64,000 nt of DNA from Halogranum amylolyticum (GTDB lineage Archaea > Halobacteriota > Halobacteria > Halobacteriales > Haloferacaceae), in contig NZ_FODV01000013.1 of assembly GCF_900110465.1 (NCBI RefSeq), forward strand, positions 54,327 to 118,326, given 5' to 3'. The notes beneath the pieces are model-generated. The model did no database searches and had not been told where the DNA came from. It saw only the letters and a program-made list of their open reading frames with translations. This document shows, piece after piece, positions 35,087 through 44,469 of the stretch. Numbering within the stretch: the first letter of the stretch is position 1; each line of letters starts with the position of its first letter. The position numbers and the translations under genes were made by a program.

Positions 35087-37456
35087 CTACGACCCCCCCG
35101 CCGACTCGACCGCAGCCCAGATCGTCTCGTTCGTGAGCGGCATGTCGAGGTGGTCCACGCCGAACGGTTCGAGCGCGTCCACGACGGCGTTGACGACAGC
35201 CGGCGTCGCGCCGATCGTCGCCGACTCGCCCACACCTTTCACCCCGAGCGGGTTATGCGGGCTCGGCGTCACCGTGCTGTCCGTCTCGTACTCCGGTAGA
35301 TCGCTCGCGCGTGGCAGGGCGTAGTCATTCATCGACCCGGTCACGAGGTTGCCGCTCCCGTCGTACTGCGCCGCCTCGAAGAGCGCGGCGCCGATCCCCT
35401 GCGCGATACCGCCGTGGATCTGCCCTTCGACGATCATCGGGTTGATCTGCTCGCCGCAGTCGTCGACGGCGACGTACCGCTGGATCTCGACGTCACCGGT
35501 CGTCGGTTCGACTTCGACGACCGCGACGTGCGTCCCGAACGGGAAGGTGAAGTTCTCCGGGTCGTAGTAGGAAGTTGCCTCCAGCCCGGGTTCCATCTCG
35601 TCTGGAATGTCGTGACCGAGGTACGCCTGCATCGCCACGTCCGCGATACCCATCGAACGCTGCGCTGCGCCCTTCACGCGGAACTCGCCGTCCTCGAACT
35701 CGACGTCATCCGCGTCGGCCTCCAACTGGTGGGCGGCGATCTTTCGGGCCTTCTCGACGACTTTGCGGGCGCTCGTCGACACCGCACCCCCGCCGACCGG
35801 GGCGCTCCGACTCCCGTACGTCCCCATCCCCTGTGGGACCTCGTCGGTGTTGCCCTCGACGACTTCGACGTCCGCGATCGGGACGCCGAGTTCATCGGCG
35901 GCGATCTGTGCGAGTGTCGTCCGGTGTCCCTGCCCCTGATCGGCCGTCCCACAGGCGACGACGATCTTCCCCGACGGGTGGAACCGGACGACGCCGACCT
36001 CCCAGCCGCCGGCCTGTGCGCCGAGTTCCCCGGCAGCCTTCGACGGGGAGAGTCCGGCCGACTCCACGAAGTTCGCCACCCCGATTCCGAGGTACCGACC
36101 CTCCTCGCGGAGCGCGGCCTGTCGCTCGCGGAGGTCGTCGTAGTCGACGATCTCGAGCGCGCGGTCCATCGCTCGCTCGTACTCGCCGCTGTCGTACACC
36201 AACCCGACGCTCGTCTCGAACGGGAACTCGTCGGGGGCGACGAGGTTCGTCCGTCGCAACTCAGTCGGGTCCAGCCCCAACCCGCGGGCAGCCACGTCGA
36301 ACAGTCGCTCGGTCACGTAGATGCCCTCGGCGCGCCCAGCGCCTCGGTACGCGTCGACCGGTGCCGTGTTGGTGAAGACGCCGACGACGCGGCAATGGAT
36401 GGCGGGGATGTCGTACTCGCTCGAGAGGATGGTGGCGTAGAGATACGACGGCGTCGCCGTCGCGAACTGCAGCAGGTGTGCACCGAGTCCGGCGTGAGTC
36501 TCGACGCGCATCGCACGGACGGTGCCGTCGTCGTCGACCGCGAGTTCCGCCTCAGTGATATGGTCGCGCCCGTGACTCCCGGTGACGTAGTCTTCGCTCC
36601 GAGTCGCCTGCCACTTGACGTCGCGTTCGAGTCGCTTCGCACACCACGCCGTGATGGCCTCGTCGGGGTAATGGTAGATCTTCTTGCCGAAGCCACCACC
36701 GACTTCGGGGGCGATAACTGTGAGCTTGTGTTCCGGATGTCCGAGCGTTGCCGTCGACATGAGCATCCGGTGTAGATGCGGGTTCTGCGACGTCATCCAG
36801 ACGGTCAGCTCGTCGGTCCCTGGGTCGTAGCTGGCCGCCGCGGCGCGCGGTTCGACTGGGGTGGGGAGGATCCGCGGCTGTTCGAGTTCGACGGTCGACA
36901 CGTGGTCTGCTGCGGCGAACGCCTCGTCGACGGCGTCGGCGTCGCCGAGTTCGAAGTCGAAGGCGACGTTGTCTTCGGCCTCCTCGTGGACCGGCGGCTC
37001 CGCTCCGACCGCCTCCGTGGGCGTGGTCGCGGCGTCCAGTCGCTCGTAGCTCACGTCGACGTCGTCGAGCGCGTCGTGGGCGACGTACCGGTCCTCCGCG
37101 ACGACCGCGGCGATCGCGTCCCCCGAGTGACGGACCTTATCCGTCGCCATGAGTCGATACTGCGGCGTGACGAGACCCGGCAGCATCCACGCCGTCGGGA
37201 TACTGTTTGGAATACCGCTGGCTTCGATGTCCTCGCCGGTGAAGACCGCGATGACGCCGTCTCGCTCTGCCGCCGTCGACGTGTCGACGCTCTCTATTCG
37301 AGCGTGTGCAAACTGACTCCGCAGAATCGCGACGTGCGCAGCGTCTGGGAGTTTGTCGTCTGTGAACTCCGCCTTGCCGGTGAGAAGCGACGGATCCTCC
37401 CGCCGTTCGACGGACGATCCGAACACCTGATCGGCCGCGTCGGGCGACGTCGTCAT
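35087..37456 (-). CDS. Molybdenum hydroxylase large subunit (CoxL-like, form II)
   Basis: A 789-residue catalytic subunit holding the molybdopterin cytosine dinucleotide cofactor. Hallmarks: FGSSVERREDPSLLTGKAEF at the N-terminus, GGGFGKKIYHYPDE, and the active-site loop AYRGAGRAEG. Form I aerobic CO dehydrogenases have AYxCSFR there; AYRGAGR marks form II enzymes, whose natural substrates are mostly other compounds. The catalytic Glu is in GVKGVGESATIG. With the neighbouring lactam-opening genes, hydroxylation of an N-heterocycle is my inference. Confidence 0.93.
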   Translation of the reverse strand: MTTSPDAADQVFGSSVERREDPSLLTGKAEFTDDKLPDAAHVAILRSQFAHARIESVDTSTAAERDGVIAVFTGEDIEASGIPNSIPTAWMLPGLVTPQYRLMATDKVRHSGDAIAAVVAEDRYVAHDALDDVDVSYERLDAATTPTEAVGAEPPVHEEAEDNVAFDFELGDADAVDEAFAAADHVSTVELEQPRILPTPVEPRAAAASYDPGTDELTVWMTSQNPHLHRMLMSTATLGHPEHKLTVIAPEVGGGFGKKIYHYPDEAITAWCAKRLERDVKWQATRSEDYVTGSHGRDHITEAELAVDDDGTVRAMRVETHAGLGAHLLQFATATPSYLYATILSSEYDIPAIHCRVVGVFTNTAPVDAYRGAGRAEGIYVTERLFDVAARGLGLDPTELRRTNLVAPDEFPFETSVGLVYDSGEYERAMDRALEIVDYDDLRERQAALREEGRYLGIGVANFVESAGLSPSKAAGELGAQAGGWEVGVVRFHPSGKIVVACGTADQGQGHRTTLAQIAADELGVPIADVEVVEGNTDEVPQGMGTYGSRSAPVGGGAVSTSARKVVEKARKIAAHQLEADADDVEFEDGEFRVKGAAQRSMGIADVAMQAYLGHDIPDEMEPGLEATSYYDPENFTFPFGTHVAVVEVEPTTGDVEIQRYVAVDDCGEQINPMIVEGQIHGGIAQGIGAALFEAAQYDGSGNLVTGSMNDYALPRASDLPEYETDSTVTPSPHNPLGVKGVGESATIGATPAVVNAVVDALEPFGVDHLDMPLTNETIWAAVESAGGS

Positions 37457-37457
37457 C

Positions 37458-37952
37458 TCACTCGCTCGCCTCCTGGGCGGACAGTTTCTCGGCGGCCGAC
37501 TCGACCGCGTTCACGATGTTCTGATAGCCGGTACAGCGACAGAGATTCCCCTCGAGCGACGCGCGAATCTCCTCCCGCGACGGGTCCGGTTCCGCCTCCA
37601 GAAGTGCGCTCGCCGTCATGAGCATCCCTGGCGTACAGTAACCGCACTGGAGACCGTGTTCCTCCTGAAACGACTGCTGCAACGGGTGGAGTTCACCGTC
37701 GTCGGCGAGTCCCTCCACCGTCGTGATCTCGGCTCCGTCGGTGCGGACCGCGAGCAACGTACAGGACTTGACCGGGTCGCCGTCGACGTGCACGGTACAC
37801 GCACCGCAGAGGCTGCTCTCGCAGCCGACTTTTGGACCCGTGTACCCGAGGTCCTCGCGAAGCGCGTGTACCAACAGCGTCTGTGGTCGTACGCTCAGTT
37901 CCCGCTCCGTCCCGTTCACTGTGAGTGTGATGTCGTGATATTCCTGTGTCAT
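37458..37952 (-). CDS. Molybdenum hydroxylase [2Fe-2S] subunit (CoxS-like)
   Basis: A 164-residue iron-sulfur subunit with a plant-type ferredoxin cluster (CESSLCGACTVHVDGDPVKSC) and a second helical cluster domain (CGYCTPGMLM and CRCTGYQNIV). It relays electrons from the molybdenum centre to FAD. ATG 37952 is taken because homologues start near TLTVNG; a GTG at 37988 that overlaps the stop of the upstream gene would add 12 residues and remains possible. Confidence 0.92.
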   Translation of the reverse strand: MTQEYHDITLTVNGTERELSVRPQTLLVHALREDLGYTGPKVGCESSLCGACTVHVDGDPVKSCTLLAVRTDGAEITTVEGLADDGELHPLQQSFQEEHGLQCGYCTPGMLMTASALLEAEPDPSREEIRASLEGNLCRCTGYQNIVNAVESAAEKLSAQEASE

Positions 37953-37984
37953 GTTTGACCGTCCTCGCTCCGTCCGTTCGTGGT

Positions 37985-38599
37985 TCACAGCAGTCTCCGC
38001 ACGCGGTCACGGAGGTTCTCTCGGTCGTCCGTCGCCTCGGCGTCGCCGACCTCGTTCAACCGGTCGGCGACGTCGTCGAAGAACTGGTGAACGACCCGGT
38101 TCGCGACCGGGTTGATGACCCGGCCACCGAGTTGGGCGATACGGCCGAACACGTCGGCTTCGGCCGCCCACTCAACGACGACGCCCGTGTCCGTCTCTGC
38201 CAACTCCATCCCCGCCGACAGCTCGAACGAACTGCTGGCGGCCGATCCCTCACCCGAGGTGCGCATCCGCGGGAACTCTCGTTCCGTGATTACCACCACG
38301 GACTCGAAACTCGGTTTGACGCTTCCGACGCTGAGTTCGAGCAGCGTCGCGTATCGGCCGCCCTCTTCGAACGCTCGCTCGGCGACGTCCTCGGGCGTCG
38401 CTTCGGGAAGAATCGGCGGGTCGGCAGCTCGGTCGGTCATCTCCGTCCGCAGCTGTTCGAAGTCGACGTCCTCCTCGTCGACTCGTACGAGGAACTCACA
38501 GCCCGGAAGAGCCGTCTTGATCATGTACGGATCCGACAGCGCGAGCCAGACCTCCTCGACCGTCACGTCGTCGATCTCGAAATCGCCATCAAAGTTCAT
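37985..38599 (-). CDS. CoxG-like SRPBCC family protein
   Basis: A 204-residue protein of the CoxG type (START/SRPBCC fold), starting MNFDGDFEIDDVTVEEVWLA with DPYMIKTALPGC, the usual CoxG signature, and a C-terminal extension with FGRIAQLGGRVINPVANR, matching the membrane-anchoring tail region of CoxG. CoxG recruits CO-dehydrogenase-type enzymes to the membrane. It heads the S-L-M genes and is probably co-transcribed with them. Confidence 0.88.
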   Translation of the reverse strand: MNFDGDFEIDDVTVEEVWLALSDPYMIKTALPGCEFLVRVDEEDVDFEQLRTEMTDRAADPPILPEATPEDVAERAFEEGGRYATLLELSVGSVKPSFESVVVITEREFPRMRTSGEGSAASSSFELSAGMELAETDTGVVVEWAAEADVFGRIAQLGGRVINPVANRVVHQFFDDVADRLNEVGDAEATDDRENLRDRVRRLL

Positions 38600-38726
38600 T
38601 ATGTACTCTGCTCACCATACCTTCTCGGACCGAGTACAACACTAAAAAACTATGCTAAACGTGAACTAATGACGCGCTCCGAATGTAAGATTATATTCGT
38701 TGCGCGTCGGGAGGACGTCGGGGTCA

Positions 38727-40076
38727 TCACCGCTCTGAACGTTCCGATCGGCGATGTCGACGCCGGTCGTACTCGAAGCCGACGTTGCCGCCGAGACCGC
38801 GTACGCGGAGCTGTCGTGTCATCTCTTCGACGTCGTCCACAGACGAGAACGAGAACAAACCGTCGACGTACGGGTACGAGACGGTCATGCCGCGACACGT
38901 GGGCTCGTACTCCGGGGCAGACGCCAGCGGGTTCAACCAGAGCGTCGCTGCGGCACACCGAGAGAGCCACGTGATACCCCGTTCGAGGCGGTCGAGTTCG
39001 CCCACCTCCAGCCCGTCGCTGATCACGAAGACGACCGTCTCACGGTCGACCACGGGGGGATACATCTCGCGGAGCGTCTCGATCGCGTGTCCGATACGGG
39101 TGCCGCCTCCCCACTCCGTCTCTGCGCGTTCGAGCGCCGCCAACACGGCTCCCGGGTCGGATACAGCGAACTGAGCGGTCACGTCTCGCACGTTGTCGTC
39201 GAAGAAGAACACCCGCGTGTCGCGCCACCGAGCGGTCGTCTCCGAGAGGAACCGAAGCAGGAAGCCGCGATCGATCGTGTCCAGTACCGACTGACTGACA
39301 TCGACGAGAAACGTGGCCCGGACACGGTCTGTCCGCCGCTCCCGTCGTGGGAGGTCGGCGACCATCCCCCCGGTGGTGAGACTCTTCCGCAACGCGCGGC
39401 GCAGATCCGGTCGTGCCGTCCCGTCACGCCGCCAGCGACGACCGGTCACCGTCGCGATCACCCGTGTGAGCTGTTGAACTGCCGACTTCAGCCGCTCTGA
39501 CTCCGCGTCGCGTCCGAACTCGGCTGCCAGCGGCGAGCGCGCACCGGTCCGACTGTAGGTGGCGGCGGAGACGGATGTGGCGTCACTCGCGGGGTCGAGG
39601 GCGTCGCCGAGAGCGCGTGTGACGGCCGGTTCCGCGGCCCGTTCCGTATCGTCTGGACCTGCCTCGCTGGTCTCGGCGGTGCTCGCGTCTGAACCACGGA
39701 GGGGACGGACCTCGAGCTGTGTCGTCTCCGCATCGTCGGCGGTGTCTATATACGGTTCGTCCGAGTCGCTCGTGAGCCGACGCCAGAACGTCTCGAAGAG
39801 CCGTTCGAAACGCTGGGCGTCCTCCTGCCGTGTGAGCAAGACCGCTTGGAGTGCCGCTCGCGTCCGCTCCGGCGTCAACTCGAGTTCGACGAGCGCCTCC
39901 GCCGCGGTGATGCTAGTGATTACGGGAACTTCCGCCCCCACTTCCCGCAGCGCGCGAGTGAACCGAACGAGTTCGCTCGCGACATCGGGAGACACCTCCG
40001 TAGCGTCTCGTCGTTCGACGTCGGACGCCGGCGATTCGGAACCGACCGCCTCCTCGTCGGGTGGGCCGTCAGTCAT
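38727..40076 (-). CDS. CoxE-like VWA domain protein
   Basis: A 449-residue protein with an N-terminal acidic region and a C-terminal von Willebrand A domain. A MIDAS motif is seen as FLVDVSQSVLDT, followed by FFFDDNVRDVTAQF and VFVISDGLEVGE. CoxE works with the MoxR-type ATPase CoxD in maturing the molybdenum-copper or molybdenum site of Cox enzymes. Start set at ATG 40076 (MTDGPPDEE), overlapping the coxD-type gene by eight bases. Confidence 0.88.
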   Translation of the reverse strand: MTDGPPDEEAVGSESPASDVERRDATEVSPDVASELVRFTRALREVGAEVPVITSITAAEALVELELTPERTRAALQAVLLTRQEDAQRFERLFETFWRRLTSDSDEPYIDTADDAETTQLEVRPLRGSDASTAETSEAGPDDTERAAEPAVTRALGDALDPASDATSVSAATYSRTGARSPLAAEFGRDAESERLKSAVQQLTRVIATVTGRRWRRDGTARPDLRRALRKSLTTGGMVADLPRRERRTDRVRATFLVDVSQSVLDTIDRGFLLRFLSETTARWRDTRVFFFDDNVRDVTAQFAVSDPGAVLAALERAETEWGGGTRIGHAIETLREMYPPVVDRETVVFVISDGLEVGELDRLERGITWLSRCAAATLWLNPLASAPEYEPTCRGMTVSYPYVDGLFSFSSVDDVEEMTRQLRVRGLGGNVGFEYDRRRHRRSERSER

Positions 40077-41028
40077 CTTCGTCCGTCTCCGACGCGGGCA
40101 CGCTGGCGACGTCGCTTCGGGCTTCGTGTGCCGCCTCCAGAAGTTCACCGATCAACCGCTCGTCGACGCGCTCGACGTCTTCGGCCTCTTTCAGTAGACA
40201 GCCGAGCGTGTGTTCGACGTCCGCGGACGTCAGCGGCGTCCCGTCGTGACCGAGCGCCACGATGGCGCGAGCCCAGTCGATCGTCTCTGCGGCGCCCGGT
40301 CGCTTGAGAAGCGGCTCGTCACGGAGACTGTTCGTCATCGCACAGAGTTCGGCCGCGACGACGGCGTCGAGTTCGGGGACCTTCCGTGCCAGAATAGCGC
40401 GCTCTTTTTCGATGGACGGCGGCTCGACGTGGAGATAGAGACACCGGCGCTTCAGTGCGTCGCTCAGCGACCGCGTCCGGTTCGAGGTGACTACTACGAG
40501 CGGGGGCGTGTCGGCACGGACGGTTCCCAGTTCGGGAATCGAGATCTGGAAGTCGCTGAGTAGCTCGAGGAGTACGGCCTCGAACTCCTCGTCGGCCCGG
40601 TCGATCTCGTCGATGAGGAGGATCGGTGGCGTCGTGTCGCCACTCCTCAGTGCGCGCAGGAGCGGTCGTTCGAGGAGGTAGTCCTCGGTGAACACCGACT
40701 CGTCCGTCGTGACGCCGCTCTCACCGGCCTGCACGGCTAGTAGTTGTTTCGTGTAGTTCCACTCGTAGAGGGTGCTCTCGGCGGTGAGACCTTCGTAACA
40801 CTGTAACCGTATCAGCTCGGAGTCGAACCCCTCGGCCAGAACCTTCGCCAGTTCGGTTTTTCCGGCACCCGGCTCTCCCTCGACCAAGAGCGGTTTACCG
40901 AGTCGAATCGCCAACAGGACGGTCGTCACGATGTCGGCGGCGGCGACGTAGTCCTGTTCGTCGAAGAGAGTTCGAATCTCCTCCGCTGTCGTCGCTTCGA
41001 ACGCATCGGTGTGGCCGTCTCGGGTCAT
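40069..41028 (-). CDS. MoxR-type AAA+ ATPase (CoxD-like)
   Basis: A 319-residue AAA+ ATPase. Walker A is EGEPGAGKTE at about residues 55-64, Walker B is ILLIDEIDRADEEFE, and sensor 1 lies in VVVTSNRTRSLSD. MoxR ATPases act with VWA proteins to insert or activate cofactors, and CoxD is needed to finish the CO dehydrogenase active site. It overlaps coxE by eight bases and is encoded upstream of it. Confidence 0.9.
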   Translation of the reverse strand: MTRDGHTDAFEATTAEEIRTLFDEQDYVAAADIVTTVLLAIRLGKPLLVEGEPGAGKTELAKVLAEGFDSELIRLQCYEGLTAESTLYEWNYTKQLLAVQAGESGVTTDESVFTEDYLLERPLLRALRSGDTTPPILLIDEIDRADEEFEAVLLELLSDFQISIPELGTVRADTPPLVVVTSNRTRSLSDALKRRCLYLHVEPPSIEKERAILARKVPELDAVVAAELCAMTNSLRDEPLLKRPGAAETIDWARAIVALGHDGTPLTSADVEHTLGCLLKEAEDVERVDERLIGELLEAAHEARSDVASVPASETDEDD

Positions 41029-41144
41029 TCTGGTCTGACTCCTGTTGACGTGCAGGCAATAAAACGTACTCGGACACCGCTACTCTCCGGACACTCGCTG
41101 TGTGACTTGACGCTCGGATCCGAACGGACGTCTTCTCTCACTCG

Positions 41145-41387
41145 TCACTCGATTGTGACGAGCTCCTGGTTGGCTTCGACCTCGGTTTCGTTTTCGACGA
41201 GAAACTCACCGATCGTTCCTTCGCTCTCGACCGTGATCTCGTGGAAGCTCTTCATGACCTCGACGAGGCCGATCGTGTCGCCCGCTTCGACGTGGTCTCC
41301 CGGCTCGACGAACGTTGGTTCGTCCGGGTCGGGCCGCCGGTAGAAGACGCCTGGCATCGGTGATCTGATTGTCGTTTTGTCGGACAT
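41145..41387 (-). CDS. Biotin carboxyl carrier protein
   Basis: An 80-residue lipoyl/biotinyl domain. The biotinylation site is VEVMKSF, with Lys at residue 46 (usual motif AMKM), and the hammerhead start is SPMPGVFYRRPDPDEP. It carries CO2 from the biotin carboxylase at 31869 to a carboxyltransferase. It lies 76 bp upstream of the stop of pxpC on the same strand, which links the carrier to PxpB/PxpC and not to an acyl-CoA carboxylase. Confidence 0.9.
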   Translation of the reverse strand: MSDKTTIRSPMPGVFYRRPDPDEPTFVEPGDHVEAGDTIGLVEVMKSFHEITVESEGTIGEFLVENETEVEANQELVTIE

Positions 41388-41463
41388 GTGGTGTGTAGTT
41401 GTGGTGAACTGTATTTCAATTATATTCTTTGGTTCGATTCGTGTCTGTCTTTCAGGAGATCTG

Positions 41464-42447
41464 TTAACTTTCGTTTTTCTTCTCGATCTGTGATCGGACC
41501 GCTTCGAGCCGGTCTCTCTGTTCCCTGCGGGCAGCGATCGCCGCCTCGACGTCGACCTCCTCGAAGTAGACCGACTTGTGCGTCTGCCGCTGCGAGAGCA
41601 GGCCACGGTCGACGCTGATGACCGTACCGACGGTCGCGTATCCGCCGCCCGTGACCGCATCCTGCATGAGGACGATGGGGTTGTGTGGCACCTGAATCGA
41701 GCCTACCGGGTAGCCGAGGTCGACGACGTTCGACGGGTCGGTCCCGGCCCCGAACGGCTGTTCTCGCTCTTTGAACTCTAGCTCCGGCCCCTTGAGGCGG
41801 TAGCCGGTCCGGTCGGCCTCCGTCGAGACCGTCCATTCGACGTCACAGAGTCGCTGTTTGCTCTCGTCGGTCAGCCGGTAGCTCGTGAGACCGAGCACGA
41901 CGCGAACGGTATCTTCGTCGCCGTAATCGGGAATGTACTCATTGTCGACTTGTGTCCCCACGAGTTCATCCGCTCCGCCAGCTGGCTCGCCGACCGTAAG
42001 TTCGTCGCCCGCTTCCAGCCCGCGCCCCTCGTGGCCGCCAATGCCGACCAGCGTGTATGTCGACCGACTTCCCATCACCTCCGGGACGTCGATTCCGCCA
42101 GCCACGGCGAGATAGGCCCGCGCACCCTCCGTCGCGAACGAGAACTCGAGTTCGTCGCCCGCCTCGACAGCGTGGGTCGTCCATGCAGCGATCGGTTCGC
42201 CGTCGAGCGTCGGAGACATGTCGGCGCCGGTGACCGCGACGACAGCGTCCTCGTGGAACGTCGCCGTGATCCCCTGATAGGTCATCTCGATTGTCGACGC
42301 GTCGGGCTCGTTCCCGACGAGATAATTTCCGATCGTGTGGGCGTACTGATCCATCGCGCCCGACGGAGGCATGCCGATGTGGTAATTGCCGAAGCGACCG
42401 AGGTCCTGTACCGTACTCTCGATGCCGCCCTCTGAGATCTCGATCAT
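41464..42447 (-). CDS. pxpC: PxpC-like biotin-dependent carboxyltransferase / 5-oxoprolinase subunit C
   Basis: A 327-residue KipA/AHS2-domain protein. It starts IEISEGGIESTVQDLGRFG, the family signature, and contains GMPPSGAMDQYAH and AYLAVAGGIDVPEVMGSRST. The same fold is one half of the carboxyltransferase of urea carboxylase. It overlaps pxpB by four bases. Acts with PxpA/PxpB on 5-oxoproline or a related cyclic amide. Confidence 0.92.
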   Translation of the reverse strand: MIEISEGGIESTVQDLGRFGNYHIGMPPSGAMDQYAHTIGNYLVGNEPDASTIEMTYQGITATFHEDAVVAVTGADMSPTLDGEPIAAWTTHAVEAGDELEFSFATEGARAYLAVAGGIDVPEVMGSRSTYTLVGIGGHEGRGLEAGDELTVGEPAGGADELVGTQVDNEYIPDYGDEDTVRVVLGLTSYRLTDESKQRLCDVEWTVSTEADRTGYRLKGPELEFKEREQPFGAGTDPSNVVDLGYPVGSIQVPHNPIVLMQDAVTGGGYATVGTVISVDRGLLSQRQTHKSVYFEEVDVEAAIAARREQRDRLEAVRSQIEKKNES

Positions 42448-43346
42448 GCGATCGCCTCCATGAGCCGTTCGTTGTACTCGGCGGGCGCTTCGAAGAACGC
42501 GTCCGTCGAGAACTCGACCGTTTCGTGGGTGTATTCGTACGTTCCCGCCTCCACTTCCTCACGGATCGCATCGTACTCCTCGCGGTCGATCTGTCTGTAG
42601 TTCAGAATATCTCCGGGGTTCGGGAACACCATCGACTCCTGGAAGTCCGGAAGCCGCTGTTCGGTATCGAGCACTTCGAGCGGCGTCCGCCCGTACAGTT
42701 GGTAACCGCCAGCACCTTGGACGGGATAGATGACGGAGAACGCGCCGCCGAAGCCCACCGCACGACTGGGCGTGTCGGTTCGAGGTTCGACATACTTTGG
42801 GACTTCGAGTTGCCGTTCTCGCGGGACCATCTGGAAACACCAGGGTAGTCCCGGAACGAACCCGACCATCGTCACCATATGCGGCGCGCCCACGAATGCG
42901 TCGATGAACGCCTCGACGGAATCGAACCCGTTGAGCTCCGCGGAGTACTCGAGGTCCGTCCCATCGGGGTCCTGGTGACGTTCACGGAACTCCATGAGCG
43001 TCTCGTGCGTCCACGGATCCTCGAACAGCACTGGGACGTCAATGATACACGTCTGCCACTCGTAGTTCTCGATGTCGATCGAGGCTTCGATCTCTTTGAG
43101 TTCTGCGATCAGGTCGTCCGGATGGACGATGTCGGGGTCGATGCGGAGCATATAAGATGCGTTCGCCGGGCAGTTCTCGATGACACCGTCGATGTCTCGT
43201 TCGGCGACGCGCTGGGTGATCGCCATCGCCTTGAAGTTCGCAGTGAAACTCATCTCCTCTGCGAGTTCGACAAACACGTGGTCGTCTGCCCCGTATTCGT
43301 ACCGTGGCTGTGGAAGCTCTGCAGGCGTAATCTGTTCTGTGGCCAT
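42444..43346 (-). CDS. pxpB: PxpB-like 5-oxoprolinase subunit B (KipI/AHS1 domain)
   Basis: A 300-residue KipI-family protein starting near MATEQITPAELPQPRYEYG. The C-terminal AHS1 core shows VGFVPGLPWCFQMVPRERQ, GFGGAFSVIYPVQGAGGYQ and GRTPLEVLD, close to the usual GFxPGFPYL and GGWQLIGRTP signatures. It is about 80 residues longer at the N-terminus than bacterial PxpB. Probably the first gene of a leftward unit pxpB-pxpC-carrier-coxD-coxE and so on. Starts at ATG 43346, downstream of another in-frame ATG at 43361. Confidence 0.9.
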   Translation of the reverse strand: MATEQITPAELPQPRYEYGADDHVFVELAEEMSFTANFKAMAITQRVAERDIDGVIENCPANASYMLRIDPDIVHPDDLIAELKEIEASIDIENYEWQTCIIDVPVLFEDPWTHETLMEFRERHQDPDGTDLEYSAELNGFDSVEAFIDAFVGAPHMVTMVGFVPGLPWCFQMVPRERQLEVPKYVEPRTDTPSRAVGFGGAFSVIYPVQGAGGYQLYGRTPLEVLDTEQRLPDFQESMVFPNPGDILNYRQIDREEYDAIREEVEAGTYEYTHETVEFSTDAFFEAPAEYNERLMEAIA

Positions 43347-44469
43347 GCTGTGGTGTGACAATTCAGACTACGACTATGAATACATATTGGTCCCAAAGCA
43401 AGATTCCGAATCGATGTCGAATCACGTTCGACATCTCGATTACGACGAGGACAGTGTTTGACTTGACAATCGTTTCCGCCGAGGTTGTGGTCAACGATAT
43501 CTGGTTTGTTACCTGACTCTATAAGGATGCTCTCGGCCAGTTATCTTCGAGTGACAGCAACATATTCCGTACACGGTTAGCACAGCGCGTCTGGCCGCGG
43601 TTCATCGCACCTGTGACGGTGAAAACTAACTAGTAAGAGAAAGGGGAGGTAGGCCGTTGGAAGTTGGAGTGAAACTGGTGAGTGGATATTTGGTGCGCCG
43701 AGTGGGCGCAAAGCGGGGAGTAGGAGCTGTCGCCGACGGAAGGGTTCTCTGTATTCTGATAGTGAGATTCTGACCAACCGGGTGAGGTACTTAAGCAGCA
43801 GCCATCACCGTATGGCAGTCAAGTCGCTCAGGTGTTGACAACAGACCCACACTCTGTCCGCAGATCCAGTTCGGGGAGTATGGGTGACATCGAAAGCACA
43901 CTCAAGGGATGTTCCACCCATTTCGCTTACATAGCAGCTGTGCCATCCATTTCGAATTTGGGTGGAACGCCGTTACGTCCACCGGTTGTCCGGCAAAAAT
44001 CGTCCGCTGTTCCACTCAAGACCCAACTAGTATAGATGGGAGGATATGCGGGTGCTAATATGTGTGTGTGTGATATTCGATACAGATTCGTCCGACTGGG
44101 ACGGAGGTGTCGTGGCCGACGCACGGCCAGGAGTGTCTCTGACTCCTGTAGACTATCAGTTGCGTCATCCAAAGTCGAGGGGTGTCCCAAAGGAGACACC
44201 CAATTGCAAACACTCGATTCACCGCCCCCGCGTACTGAGAGCAGTTAACAAAAGAATCCAGACTATCGGTGTTTGGTTAACACAGGGGGTGATTTTCAGT
44301 GACCATGTCAACGCCAGAATTCGGCCGTTCTGGTTCCATTGCGTGGGCCTCTATACCGAGGAATCGCACTCACGGATCTAATTGAACGCAGATAATGTTG
44401 ATCATAATGAGCAGTAAGTTATGTCATATTGACCGGTATTGTTTTGACTATGCTATTATATCACTATGT
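43347..44469. other. 1.1-kb intergenic region, nothing recognised
   Basis: Lies between the leftward pxpB gene and the rightward amidase gene. Several short frames exist but none looks like a protein family, and no tRNA, insertion sequence or CRISPR pattern was seen. Composition drifts toward AT near 44390-44470, where TATA-like stretches such as TGCTATTATATCAC (about 44450-44464) could serve the amidase gene. Confidence 0.5.

Noticed and set aside
35414..36775. Rightward 453-codon frame
   Set aside because: Antisense shadow of the molybdenum hydroxylase large subunit, caused by third-position GC bias.
34190..41028. Aerobic CO dehydrogenase as the function of the Cox-like genes
   Set aside because: The large subunit has the form II loop AYRGAGR and lacks the copper-binding cysteine loop of true CO dehydrogenases.
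43347..44469. Hidden gene or tRNA in the 1.1-kb gap
   Set aside because: No frame has acidic haloarchaeal composition and I could not fold a tRNA cloverleaf from any part.
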